A stretch of 61,905 nt of DNA from Flavobacteriales bacterium (GTDB taxonomy: Bacteria; Bacteroidota; Bacteroidia; Flavobacteriales_D; Crocinitomicaceae), in NCBI GenBank assembly GCA_947462255.1, contig CANHOA010000017.1:1-61905 (forward strand). Reading direction: 5' to 3'. A program made the translations under genes and the position numbers. Below, piece after piece: positions 9,765 through 18,012 of this stretch. The notes below the pieces were generated by a model. It worked only from the letters and a program-made list of their open reading frames with translations, had not been told where the DNA came from and did not search any database. How positions within the stretch are numbered: the first letter of the stretch is position 1; each line of letters opens with the position of its first letter.

Positions 9765-10241
9765 ATGGAAACAGACATTAAAAAAACAGTCAAAAAAAAA
9801 CCGGTGGTAAAGGTGAAAAAATCCCTAAAACGTTACAACCCCGAAGGAATGGATCATAAAAATGATCACCGGATCAAATGTGTTGAAGCAACAGAGGAAT
9901 ATACACGAATCGATTTCATTTATAAAGCTTCGATGAAATGGGATAATGGAGGATGGATTCAAATGGATAAAAGTGCGTACATTCAAGCAACGGGCTCATC
10001 TGAAAAGTATTTTTTGGTAAAAGCCTTAAAGATTCCGTTGGCTCCAAGTAAGTTATATTTTAAGCGTAAAGGCCAATATCATACTTATACGCTCATTTTT
10101 CCGGCACTTCCATCATCTACTACTTCTATTGATATTATTGAGAAGGAGGCGCCCGGCACTTATTTCAATTTTTATAAGGTGAATTTTTCAGCTTGGATGA
10201 CGGTCTCTCATGCAGCTGATGTCCCAAGAGGTAAAAATTAA
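9765..10241 (+). CDS. Unknown family, paralogue of the gene at 8263
   Basis: The start is taken at ATG 9765 (METDIKKTVKKKPVV), giving 158 residues. An upstream in-frame ATG at 9729 would lie within the likely promoter region, because an imperfect -7 box (TATTTTG, 9740-9746) sits between the two. The protein begins with a strongly basic ~30-residue tail and continues with a beta-rich domain that aligns with the 8263 protein: EYTRIDFIY, GGWIQM, YIQATGSSEKY, KIPLAP, SIDIIEKEAPG, FNFYKV. It is transcribed away from the WYL regulator and followed after 3 bp by the 10245 gene. No known function. Confidence 0.7.
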   Translation: METDIKKTVKKKPVVKVKKSLKRYNPEGMDHKNDHRIKCVEATEEYTRIDFIYKASMKWDNGGWIQMDKSAYIQATGSSEKYFLVKALKIPLAPSKLYFKRKGQYHTYTLIFPALPSSTTSIDIIEKEAPGTYFNFYKVNFSAWMTVSHAADVPRGKN

Positions 10242-10244
10242 TAT

Positions 10245-10652
10245 ATGAATACGTACTTACTAACGAACAACAACTCTTTTAGAAAGTTTCTTGAAGGGTT
10301 AGACCATGATTGCATTAAGTCATTGGGATGGCAATATGTAAGCGAAGAAAATATGTTTTCATCATTGATTTCTATGGAAGGTTGCTTAGCGCCCTATCTT
10401 GCAGATGAATACAGCGATTTTGTTATGCCTTTGGTCAATGAAAAAAGTGTCATTGACAGGGCCGTTTCCCAATTCTTATTTTTTATGAACGAAGAAGATC
10501 TACAAGATCTTTATTTTTATGTAGCGAAAATTGAAATAATCCTTGAAGATTTGATGTTACTTTCACATGGCGACCGAATTGAACTTATTGCTAGTCAATT
10601 TAACTGGAGAGCAGAGGATGTGCATCGAATAGACTTGATTATGGCAAATTAA
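10245..10652 (+). CDS. Acidic helical protein of unknown function
   Basis: 135 residues, acidic, predicted alpha-helical, with no signal peptide or membrane segment (begins MNTYLLTNNNSFRKFLEGLD). It starts 3 bp after the stop of the 9765 gene, so the two form an operon. It ends 7 bp short of the convergent stop of the DnaA-like gene. I do not recognise the family. Its place suggests it works with the WYL-linked paralogue; an acidic anti-regulator or DNA mimic is possible but speculative. Confidence 0.65.
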   Translation: MNTYLLTNNNSFRKFLEGLDHDCIKSLGWQYVSEENMFSSLISMEGCLAPYLADEYSDFVMPLVNEKSVIDRAVSQFLFFMNEEDLQDLYFYVAKIEIILEDLMLLSHGDRIELIASQFNWRAEDVHRIDLIMAN

Positions 10653-10659
10653 TTACGGC

Positions 10660-11748
10660 TTATACATATTGTATCAGAAGGGATTCCCAACGGGAGATTT
10701 CATTATCAAGTTCTTCGGTATGTTTTCCAAGGGAATTATAGTCAGGGTCTGATTTCTTTTTCTGTAAGGTTAAAAGTTCCTTTTCAATATAGTGCGGGAC
10801 CATCTGCAAAGAATCATCTTTATTAGTTATAAAATTCACTAAGCTCGAAAAATAAACATATACCTCCATGGCTTTTTTACTCGGTTTAGGGCTTATTTTT
10901 AAGCGAGTTAATTCATCCAGCATTTTGTCGTTAGCTGCGAGTAGCTCTCGTTCTTGCCCCCTTAATTTCGCTGCTAATTCATACTCTTGTTTACTAATCG
11001 CGGAGAGCTTTAAAGGTTCTAGTTCCAAAATAGCGAGTTTATTCTTGAGCAACAACAGTTCTTGTTTTTTTAGTTCGATATATTGCTCGCGGATTTCCTC
11101 GTAATTAGTTCCTAGAATAATTTCTTGTTTTTTAATATGGTAGTCTAACTTTTTAAGAAATTCGGCATTAGATAATTTTTCTCCGATGAGGTTTTTTTGT
11201 ATCCGATTTATTACAATCTGTTCAAGATAGGATTCTGCCCATTTTATTCTTTCTTGATCAGAAATCGGGGGCAAATTAATAATTAAAGAAGGGGATGAAA
11301 ATACTTCATTCATTGCTTTGACTGTAACTTGGATTTCGCTGGAGTGACAGGCATAAATTAAGGTTATATCCTTTCGTTCTAAATCGTCGATAAATTCGAT
11401 TAATTTATTAGGATCTTTTTCGTTTGCCATCAATAGTTCCACATTATCCATAAATACGTAATGGCAATTCATAAGCTGATTTAGGTGATAGGGTGTAAGG
11501 TCGCTAAATTGATCATTTCCCTTAAAATTTAGAAAAGCAATACTAAGACCCTTTTTTTTCAATGAGTTTGCGATTGCATGAAGCAGATAGCTATTCCCGT
11601 TTCCTGGTTCACTTTGTATCTTAATGCTTGAATAGCCCTCAAATCTATTGGCAATTAAATCACGAATCAACTTAATTATGTTAGTAATAGCCTTAAAACT
11701 TAAGAGTTGTTTTTCTGGGTCAGGAATAGTGTATAGAGTATGTTTCAT
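10660..11748 (-). CDS. DnaA-like AAA+ protein with degenerate P-loop and UVR motif
   Basis: 362 residues, cytoplasmic. Residues ~15-180 read like the DnaA/Hda/DnaC ATPase fold: SEPGNGNSYLLHAI (46-59) is at the P-loop position but has Asn where the Walker A lysine should be; YVFMDNVELL (97-106) is a Walker-B-like strand with Asp-Asn; ITLIYACHSSEI (128-139) fits sensor 1. A charged coiled-coil-like stretch follows (~200-245), then a UVR motif (AISKQEYELAAKLRGQEREL, 250-269) of the kind found in UvrB, UvrC, McsA and ClpC. The combination is unusual. Loss of the lysine suggests a non-hydrolysing adaptor. Its upstream region shares ATACG with the WYL promoter. Confidence 0.7.
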   Translation of the reverse strand: MKHTLYTIPDPEKQLLSFKAITNIIKLIRDLIANRFEGYSSIKIQSEPGNGNSYLLHAIANSLKKKGLSIAFLNFKGNDQFSDLTPYHLNQLMNCHYVFMDNVELLMANEKDPNKLIEFIDDLERKDITLIYACHSSEIQVTVKAMNEVFSSPSLIINLPPISDQERIKWAESYLEQIVINRIQKNLIGEKLSNAEFLKKLDYHIKKQEIILGTNYEEIREQYIELKKQELLLLKNKLAILELEPLKLSAISKQEYELAAKLRGQERELLAANDKMLDELTRLKISPKPSKKAMEVYVYFSSLVNFITNKDDSLQMVPHYIEKELLTLQKKKSDPDYNSLGKHTEELDNEISRWESLLIQYV

Positions 11749-11762
11749 TACGTTATTTTACG

Positions 11763-11770
11763 CAAAGATA
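11763..11770 (-). promoter_or_regulatory. -7 box of the DnaA-like gene
   Basis: TATCTTTG on the minus strand is an exact TAnnTTTG match, 14 bp upstream of the ATG at 11748. The -33 region has no TTTG but contains two ATACG copies 13 bp apart (11779-11783, 11792-11796), suggesting activator dependence. Confidence 0.5.
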
Positions 11771-11842
11771 TTTGGCACATACGGATTATATATACGTACT
11801 TTATCTTTTAGAAAAATAATCGAATTAATTTAGAGACTGAGC

Positions 11843-12286
11843 TTAGAACTCAAGGATTAAGAGTAAAACTGCATATAGCTCTATGTCACTCATATAACCC
11901 TCTAAGTGTGCTATGGCATCATATCCGTACATTCCTTTATAAATTACTCCATCTTCAATATGGGCTAAAGCGTCATAACCATACATTCCTTTATAAATCA
12001 CATCATCCTCAACATGAAATAAGGCATCATACCCATACATTTTTTTATAAATCACATCATCCTCAACGTGGGCTATAGCATCATAACCATACATTCCTTT
12101 ATAAATCACATCATCCTCAACATGAACTAAAGCGTCATATCCATACAGTCCTTTATAAATAACATGATCCTCAACATGAAGCAAGGCTTCAACTCCGTAT
12201 AAGCCATTATAAACCACCGTTTGAGAATGGGTATTAAATGAACCGATTACTAGAAAAAAGAAAAGTTTAAAAAGTACGCTTTTCAT
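11843..12286 (-). CDS. Secreted protein made of six 18-residue repeats
   Basis: 147 residues: a signal peptide (MKSVLFKLFFFLVIGSFNTH, ~1-21), then six tandem 18-residue repeats (residues ~24-131) of consensus VIYKGMYGYDAxAHVEDD, and a short hydrophobic tail. The repeats are nearly identical in the middle copies and more diverged at the ends, as expected from unequal crossing over. Two Gly-Tyr/aromatic strands per unit suggest a small beta-solenoid or flower-like fold. I recognise no named family. It lies 12 bp upstream-to-downstream from the DUF4359-like gene on the same strand, possibly in one transcript. No function can be assigned. Confidence 0.7.
   Translation of the reverse strand: MKSVLFKLFFFLVIGSFNTHSQTVVYNGLYGVEALLHVEDHVIYKGLYGYDALVHVEDDVIYKGMYGYDAIAHVEDDVIYKKMYGYDALFHVEDDVIYKGMYGYDALAHIEDGVIYKGMYGYDAIAHLEGYMSDIELYAVLLLILEF
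11894..12217 (-). repeat. Six 54-bp tandem repeats, in frame
   Basis: Six head-to-tail 54-bp units coding for the 18-residue repeat of the secreted protein. They have no spacers, so this is not CRISPR. High identity of the inner units makes copy number likely to vary between strains. Confidence 0.8.
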
Positions 12287-12298
12287 GACGGTAATTCG

Positions 12299-12589
12299 TT
12301 ATAGTTTGATAAATGTTTTATAAACACCAAGGTATTTTTCCTCTTCACCTTTGAAGTTAGTAATCGTATAGGTAGAACATAATTTATAGTCTTCTGTTTT
12401 TAAGCTTAATGATGAAATAAAAGCGGCAGGTGATGCCAAAAGACTCAGTAAAGATTCGTTATCGCTCATATTTTTTAACTCTTTGGTGTATTGTAGGGTT
12501 AAAAAATCTTGAAAATCATCCTTATTAGGGTTGGTCATGAATGCGCCTACTAAACCAATTATTAATACTAACCAAAATAATTTTTTCAT
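12299..12589 (-). CDS. Small membrane-anchored DUF4359-like protein
   Basis: 96 residues with an N-terminal membrane anchor or uncleaved signal (MKKLFWLVLIIGLVGAFM), followed at once by TNPNKDDFQDFLTLQY, which resembles the NP..DY..F start of DUF4359 proteins. The rest is a small alpha/beta region with one Cys. Function of the family is unknown. It is followed after 12 bp by the six-repeat secreted protein gene, suggesting a common transcript. Confidence 0.6.
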   Translation of the reverse strand: MKKLFWLVLIIGLVGAFMTNPNKDDFQDFLTLQYTKELKNMSDNESLLSLLASPAAFISSLSLKTEDYKLCSTYTITNFKGEEEKYLGVYKTFIKL

Positions 12590-12648
12590 AGCTTTCTTTT
12601 ATTAAAATTAAAGGTAAGCATTAATAGTTATCATTCTAATTATTTGGT

Positions 12649-13008
12649 TTAAGGTTTCCCTTCAATGCATATAGCCACTTCATCAACATGACCATTTATC
12701 GGTGGCATTAGTTTCCGGATTTTTATGCGCAAGTAATTCAAACCAATCAGTTCTGCTGTCATTTTGTCCCAAATTCGCTGCCCAACATGTTCTATTAAGT
12801 TAGACCGTATCGCCATTTCGCTTGCTACTATTTTATTTACATTCACATAATCTACGGTTAGGCTTAATTCATCCTTTAGCCCAGCTTGGGTGAAATCAGT
12901 TTCTAAGTATACATCTACGATATAATTACCACCAATGCGCGCTTCTTCTTCCAAGCAACCATGAAATGCATAAATGTTAATACCGCTTACTTCAATGCTA
13001 TGCTTCAT
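12649..13008 (-). CDS. folB: Dihydroneopterin aldolase
   Basis: 119 residues, the usual length for FolB. It converts 7,8-dihydroneopterin to 6-hydroxymethyl-7,8-dihydropterin and glycolaldehyde in folate synthesis. Visible motifs are FHGCLEEEARIGGNYIVDVY (15-34) with the conserved Glu, VDYVNVNKIV, LIEHVGQRIW and the active-site-lysine region RKLMPPINGHVDEVAI. The start overlaps the 3' end of gltX by 11 bp, so the two are co-translated. Confidence 0.9.
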   Translation of the reverse strand: MKHSIEVSGINIYAFHGCLEEEARIGGNYIVDVYLETDFTQAGLKDELSLTVDYVNVNKIVASEMAIRSNLIEHVGQRIWDKMTAELIGLNYLRIKIRKLMPPINGHVDEVAICIEGKP

Positions 13009-14530
13009 TTACTATTTCTTGAATAACTTTTATCCCAAGTTGCATGCGTTCCACCACTTCTTGTTGACCTAAAAAGGCAGAAATATCAAACATGCCTGGA
13101 CCAGCTCCCACGCCAGTAACCACTAAACGAAAGGGCAAGAGAACGGAACCAATGCCCAATGATCGTTCTTCTAAATACTGCTTGAATGCAATTTCAATGG
13201 ATGCTGCATCGAAGGTACTTAGGGCACGCATTCTTTCAAGCCATTCTGTTAATAGAGCGGTGGTATCTTGCTTCCATTTTTTTCTAATACTTTCAGTATC
13301 CCACTCACTCGGTCGCTCGAATAGATAATGTCCATCGGTATGAATATCTTTCACGAATGTGGCTCTTTCTTTCATTAATCCACAAATGATTTTTAACTCA
13401 TAATCATTCTGAGTAATCGATGGCAACAAGATTTTAAGTTCTTTCGCCAAGCTTTCATCAGATTGCGAACGCAGGTATTGCTGTTGAAACCAAAGGGTTT
13501 TGTCGGGATCAAATTTTGCGCCTGACTTTGATACTCTTTCTAAGCTGAAAGCCTCTACTAATTCATCAAGATTGAATAGTTCTTGTGTCGTGCCCGGATT
13601 CCAACCCAAGAGGGCAAGCATGTTTATAAATGCTCCTGGATGGTAACCTTTCTCTCGATAGCCAGAGTATAGTTCGCCTTCTGCCGTTGTCCAATTTGTT
13701 GGAAATACTGGAAAACCTAAGCGATCACCGTCTCTTTTAGATAATTTTCCATTGCCATCTGGTTTAAGCAGCAAGGGTAAGTGAGCAAACAATGGACATT
13801 CCCAACCAAAGGCCTCATATAGCATAACATGCAGTGGGGCAGAGGGCAACCATTCTTCACCACGAATTACGTGGCTAATTTCCATGGTATGATCATCAAC
13901 AATATTAGCAAGGTGATAGGTTGGCATGCCATCGCTTTTAAACAAAACTTTATCATCTAAATTATTGGTATTCACAACTACCCATCCTCGAATGATGTCA
14001 TGAAATCGAATGTCAACATTTCTGGGCATTTTCATGCGTATAACATACGGAATGCCGTCTTGTAAGAGTTGCGCTACTTCTGATTGTGGCAAGGTGATGG
14101 AGTTTCTTAAGCTCGCTCTCGTTACGCTATTGTATTGCCAATTCGGCATGCCCATTTGCTTTGATTGCTCTCGCATAGCATCTAATTCTTCGGCGGTATC
14201 GAAGGCATAGTATGCTTTTTCGTTTGCAATTAATTCTTCAGCGTAGGGTTTGTACATTTCCTTTCTTTCCGATTGCACATACGGACCGAATTCCCCTCCA
14301 ATTCCTGGGCCTTCGCTTGGCATGATGCCACACCAATTCATCGCATCCATAATATAATCTTGCGCGCCTTCTACAAAACGTGTTTGGTCGGTATCTTCAA
14401 TTCGAATGATGAAGGTACCCTTGTGTTTTTTTGCGAAAAGGTAATTATACAAAGCGGTTCGAACACCTCCCATGTGTAATGGGCCTGTAGGTGAGGGGGC
14501 AAAGCGAACGCGAACGGTTTTATTGGGCAT
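12998..14530 (-). CDS. gltX: Glutamyl-tRNA synthetase
   Basis: 510 residues, typical class I GluRS. It charges tRNA-Glu (or also tRNA-Gln where GatCAB is used). The HIGH-type motif is PSPTGPLHMGG (12-22) and the KMSKS-type motif KLSKRDG lies near residue 265. The Rossmann core is followed by an alpha-helical anticodon-binding domain in the C-terminal ~180 residues. It is followed by folB with an 11-bp overlap. Confidence 0.95.
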   Translation of the reverse strand: MPNKTVRVRFAPSPTGPLHMGGVRTALYNYLFAKKHKGTFIIRIEDTDQTRFVEGAQDYIMDAMNWCGIMPSEGPGIGGEFGPYVQSERKEMYKPYAEELIANEKAYYAFDTAEELDAMREQSKQMGMPNWQYNSVTRASLRNSITLPQSEVAQLLQDGIPYVIRMKMPRNVDIRFHDIIRGWVVVNTNNLDDKVLFKSDGMPTYHLANIVDDHTMEISHVIRGEEWLPSAPLHVMLYEAFGWECPLFAHLPLLLKPDGNGKLSKRDGDRLGFPVFPTNWTTAEGELYSGYREKGYHPGAFINMLALLGWNPGTTQELFNLDELVEAFSLERVSKSGAKFDPDKTLWFQQQYLRSQSDESLAKELKILLPSITQNDYELKIICGLMKERATFVKDIHTDGHYLFERPSEWDTESIRKKWKQDTTALLTEWLERMRALSTFDAASIEIAFKQYLEERSLGIGSVLLPFRLVVTGVGAGPGMFDISAFLGQQEVVERMQLGIKVIQEIVNEA

Positions 14531-14602
14531 ACGAAACTATTTATTTTGCAAAGATACCAAAATTCTATCTTACGCTTTTATTTAATAGGATATAATAGAG
14601 CC

Positions 14603-16219
14603 TTAGTATGGATCAATGCTGCCATCGAAAAAGGGCCATTTTTCAAAATCGCGTTCTTGTTCAATCCCGTTTATGCTTTTAATTACCCACTTGTTTTTGG
14701 GCGCGTCAAGGTCGTAATGTAGCACATTTCCATTTGGGTGTGTAAATTGGGACGCATATTTTTGGGCATCGGGATTGTTTTTTAATACTGCTTGAAAGGC
14801 ATCTATACCTGATGAGGCCCTTACAATTACAAGTAATGCCACCTCTTTTTTTGAGTACGTAGCTAGGAAAACCCCTTTTGAAATTGGATATATAGACCAG
14901 TTATTGGAATCCAGCACGGGTTTTTTATTGGACGGAACATTTACAATTCCTTTTGCGCAAGCAAAATCTTCACATACTCCCGTATTGTTCCACCGCATGA
15001 GCGATTTGCTTGGATCAGACAGGTAAAAAAGTTCTTTGAGTTTACTTGCGCTATCAGCTAAAAACAACATTGTGGCTTGGGGAACAATCAATGATGCTCT
15101 TCCTTGGTTCGCTCCGCCTGCACTAAGGTGGTACGTTTTATCGCCGCTGCAAATTTCCGGGCAAGCATTATGACCATGACCGATTTTTACAAAATAGGCA
15201 TTCGGTTTTGCAAGTGACCATTTCATAACGTCATCGGCTGGTCGATAGGGAAGCATAGTTGCCCAAAGCGCAATGTGCTTGCCACTAGTAATGGATAAGC
15301 TTTGATCTATACTAATTTGGCTGGCCCAAAGCGTAAGCATCACGGAATGGTAATCAGATACTATATCTTGGTCGATATTTTTTTTAAAGCGCCTTCTATA
15401 CGGTGGACAATGCTTAAAATCATAACTGTTAAGGGCATATTGCCAATTAATGTGATCTAATATTTTAGTCGCAAGCGTTTTGATTTCTCCCCTGCCAAAA
15501 GCATTTAGATTCATCAAGGCAGAATAGGTGTAGCCCAAGTACGGTTTTGCATTATATTCAAAAATACCATGCTCTTCTATTTCTTTTAAGTAGGCAATTA
15601 ATCCCGCTTCAACGCCATTATTCTTATTATCATATTGCGGGTCTTTTTCGCCATTATCCCACAAATATTGATTCATTAAATACCTCGAACCTTCCCCCAT
15701 AAGAATATGATTTTCTGAATCTTGGAAGCATAAACGGGGTACATTACGAGAAAATCCCGCCCCTTTAATAGTGAGTATATTCTTGATGAGGTGTTGTTTC
15801 GTTTCAGGATAGAGTAGTTCGGGGGAGGCGTCAAAGAGGTATAATGCCGGCATTAAGGACATTGCTGTAAAATCATATCCCCCATTCGGATTTAATAGCC
15901 ATTTTGATCCGATTTTTCCCTTGGGAAATTGTTTGAGAAGGTAGGCATTCGTTTCCTGTATGTCTTTTTTAGCTAATAAACGCCCAAGAATTGCCCGGGG
16001 AATTTTAAAGTCGATTTTACCCTCATCTCCCCAATCGTTTATTTTTGCATTCGCCCAATAGTTGATTATCATTGATTTTAAGTCCGAAGAATCAGAATAG
16101 TTGATGCCGCGTTGCACTGGAATGGCTATATTACCCAAGCTTGGTGGTGTTCCAATTTTCCTCCCTGCACAGGCCGAAATCAAGCATGCAAGTCCTATAA
16201 AAAATAATTGTCTATTCAT
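14603..16219 (-). CDS. Large lipoprotein of unknown function, possible alpha-toroid
   Basis: 538 residues with a lipoprotein signal (lipobox ISAC, Cys17). The mature part is rich in Trp, Tyr, His and Asn, and its first ~330 residues look helical with repeated aromatic motifs (NPNGGYDFTAM, ENHILMGEGSRYLMNQYLWD, YHSVMLTLWASQ). The C-terminal ~200 residues look beta-rich. This layout recalls (alpha/alpha)6-toroid polysaccharide lyases or heparinase-like proteins, but no catalytic motif is identified with certainty. It starts 73 bp beyond gltX on the same strand and has its own upstream region. Confidence 0.55.
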   Translation of the reverse strand: MNRQLFFIGLACLISACAGRKIGTPPSLGNIAIPVQRGINYSDSSDLKSMIINYWANAKINDWGDEGKIDFKIPRAILGRLLAKKDIQETNAYLLKQFPKGKIGSKWLLNPNGGYDFTAMSLMPALYLFDASPELLYPETKQHLIKNILTIKGAGFSRNVPRLCFQDSENHILMGEGSRYLMNQYLWDNGEKDPQYDNKNNGVEAGLIAYLKEIEEHGIFEYNAKPYLGYTYSALMNLNAFGRGEIKTLATKILDHINWQYALNSYDFKHCPPYRRRFKKNIDQDIVSDYHSVMLTLWASQISIDQSLSITSGKHIALWATMLPYRPADDVMKWSLAKPNAYFVKIGHGHNACPEICSGDKTYHLSAGGANQGRASLIVPQATMLFLADSASKLKELFYLSDPSKSLMRWNNTGVCEDFACAKGIVNVPSNKKPVLDSNNWSIYPISKGVFLATYSKKEVALLVIVRASSGIDAFQAVLKNNPDAQKYASQFTHPNGNVLHYDLDAPKNKWVIKSINGIEQERDFEKWPFFDGSIDPY

Positions 16220-16440
16220 TACTCTACTTTTATCGAAAAGGCCATTTTTTACCTTTCTGCTTATTTTAATATTCCAACCTGAGCTATTAAAATAGGTGTA
16301 AATATATGATATCTTACTGAAATTATAATGTGAGGATTTATCACCTCTATCTTTGAAGACTCAATACTCTGTACAAAGCAACTCGCATTAGACAGCTATA
16401 CTATTTTAATATTTAAACAAGATTAGTAAACAATAAAATA

Positions 16441-16473
16441 TACTAAAAAGGGGCAATAAGCCCCTTTTTAGTA
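16441..16473 (-). terminator. Strong rho-independent terminator
   Basis: TACTAAAAAGGGGC, loop AATAA, then GCCCCTTTTTAGTA: 14-bp perfect arms with a G/C core and A/T flanks, so it can work in both directions. It starts 23 bp downstream of the stop of the small secreted protein gene (16496) and insulates it from the next gene. Confidence 0.85.
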
Positions 16474-16495
16474 TGTGTTACCCATAATTATATCT

Positions 16496-16894
16496 TTACA
16501 TAGTTTTCATACTGAATTTTTTAAATTCATAAGAATATTCACCCATAGGATCCTGATCACTTATCCTAACGGAATTGTTGTTTTTATCAATAATTAAAGC
16601 CATGGCTGTTCCCTTATCGTCAATAACGATCGTAATAATATTATTAATTACTGATTTATTTACAATATTGCGAGTAACATCGATCTTATAATTAGGACAT
16701 TTATAAACAACCGTACTGTCTTCTAAATTGATAAAATAATAAGAGTCTACATGTTGTTTAGTTCCTTTATTAAAGACACCAACTTCGTCTGCTATTCGAA
16801 ATAATATCTTTGTAACATGAATATCAATTTGTTGACTAACAGAATTGAAGGCGGTAGATAATACAACTATTACTACGACTAATAACTTTTTCAT
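16496..16894 (-). CDS. Small secreted protein of unknown function
   Basis: The start is taken at ATG 16894, which gives a clean signal peptide (MKKLLVVVIVVLSTAFNSVS); an ATG at 16936 would add 14 residues ahead of it. The 132-residue product is beta-rich with no known motif. It ends at a strong terminator and stands alone. No family recognised. Confidence 0.55.
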   Translation of the reverse strand: MKKLLVVVIVVLSTAFNSVSQQIDIHVTKILFRIADEVGVFNKGTKQHVDSYYFINLEDSTVVYKCPNYKIDVTRNIVNKSVINNIITIVIDDKGTAMALIIDKNNNSVRISDQDPMGEYSYEFKKFSMKTM

Positions 16895-17112
16895 GTTTTT
16901 AAATTTAGGGCGGTTTAGATTAAAAATGCGAGTCATCTTTAAGTCGCTTAAAATCTAAAATAAGATTTTGCCAAAAGGTTACTCCATAACAAAGTAATTT
17001 TCTCCAAATAGTAAGGGTATGTTCATCTCTTTAGGGTTTAAAAAGATCTTATGAAGAATTGCTTATTTCGTCTTTATTGAACGAAACTTAGTCGCCGTAA
17101 AAATGATTAGTA

Positions 17113-18012
17113 TTACTCTACTTTTATCGAATCGCCTTTAACGAATTTCTGGTCAAAATCAATGTCAATACGACCCAGATTTATCCCAGCCCATCCTGTT
17201 TGATTGATTAATACAGGGATACCGTCGAGGTTGCTTTCTAAGACTGGCTTTTCTAAAAAGGTGTGACTATGGCCGCCTAAAATTAAATGTATATTCCGGG
17301 TCTTTTTCGCCATTAAGCGGTCGGAAGGTCTATCATCCTTGTATTCATACCCTAAATGCGACAAACAAATTACGATATCGCATCCCTTTTCAGTTAAAGT
17401 AGCTGCTTGTTGATTTGCTGTTTCGATGGGGTCTTTGTAGATCATCTTTCCATAATTTGCATTAGGAACTAAGCTTTCTAAATTCACCCCAATTCCAAAT
17501 ACTCCAATTTTCATCCCTCCTTTGTAAAAAATCGTGTAAGCTTGTGTTTTTCCGTCCATGATGGTGTTCGAAAAATCATAGTTCGAACAGAGGAAAGGGA
17601 AATTAGCGTGCGTTTGGGCATCAATAAATCCCTCTAATCCGATGTCAAAATCATGGTTGCCCATTGTTGCAGCATCGTAGCCCATGGCCGTCATGAGCTT
17701 CATTTCTAAATGTCCTTTGAAGGTATTGAAATAGGGAGTTCCTTGGAAAATATCGCCGGCATCAAATAACAAAACGTGTTGTTCTTCACTTCTTATTTTT
17801 TTTATGAGGGCATGTCTTTTGGCTACGCCTCCCATTCCTGGGTATTTCGGATGGTTGTCTGGAAGCGGGTCTATATTTGAGTGGGTATCGTTCGTGTGAA
17901 GTATGGTGAGCTTTTTGCTTTTCGCATTCATTGCTTGTCCAAGCCCTTGATGAACAAATGCTAATCCGGTTAAGCCTAGACTTGCATTTCTAATAAATTT
18001 CCTTCTCTCCAT
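17113..18012 (-). CDS. 5'-nucleotidase/metallophosphatase catalytic domain (split UshA-like)
   Basis: 299 residues: a Tat-like signal (RRKFIRNASLG) followed by a calcineurin-type metallophosphoesterase domain. The dinuclear metal motifs are all present: TNDTHSN, FDAGDIFQG, GNHDFD, CLSHLGYEY and LGGHSHTF. It hydrolyses nucleotides or related phosphoesters in the periplasm. UshA-type enzymes carry a C-terminal substrate-binding domain in the same chain; here that domain is the separate upstream gene, whose stop overlaps this ATG by one base (TAATG). It is the last gene of the operon that begins at 24847. Confidence 0.88.
   Translation of the reverse strand: MERRKFIRNASLGLTGLAFVHQGLGQAMNAKSKKLTILHTNDTHSNIDPLPDNHPKYPGMGGVAKRHALIKKIRSEEQHVLLFDAGDIFQGTPYFNTFKGHLEMKLMTAMGYDAATMGNHDFDIGLEGFIDAQTHANFPFLCSNYDFSNTIMDGKTQAYTIFYKGGMKIGVFGIGVNLESLVPNANYGKMIYKDPIETANQQAATLTEKGCDIVICLSHLGYEYKDDRPSDRLMAKKTRNIHLILGGHSHTFLEKPVLESNLDGIPVLINQTGWAGINLGRIDIDFDQKFVKGDSIKVE

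Noticed and set aside
11894..12217. Regular repeats resembling a CRISPR array
   Set aside because: The 54-bp units are contiguous without spacers and are in frame as 18-residue protein repeats in a gene with a signal peptide.
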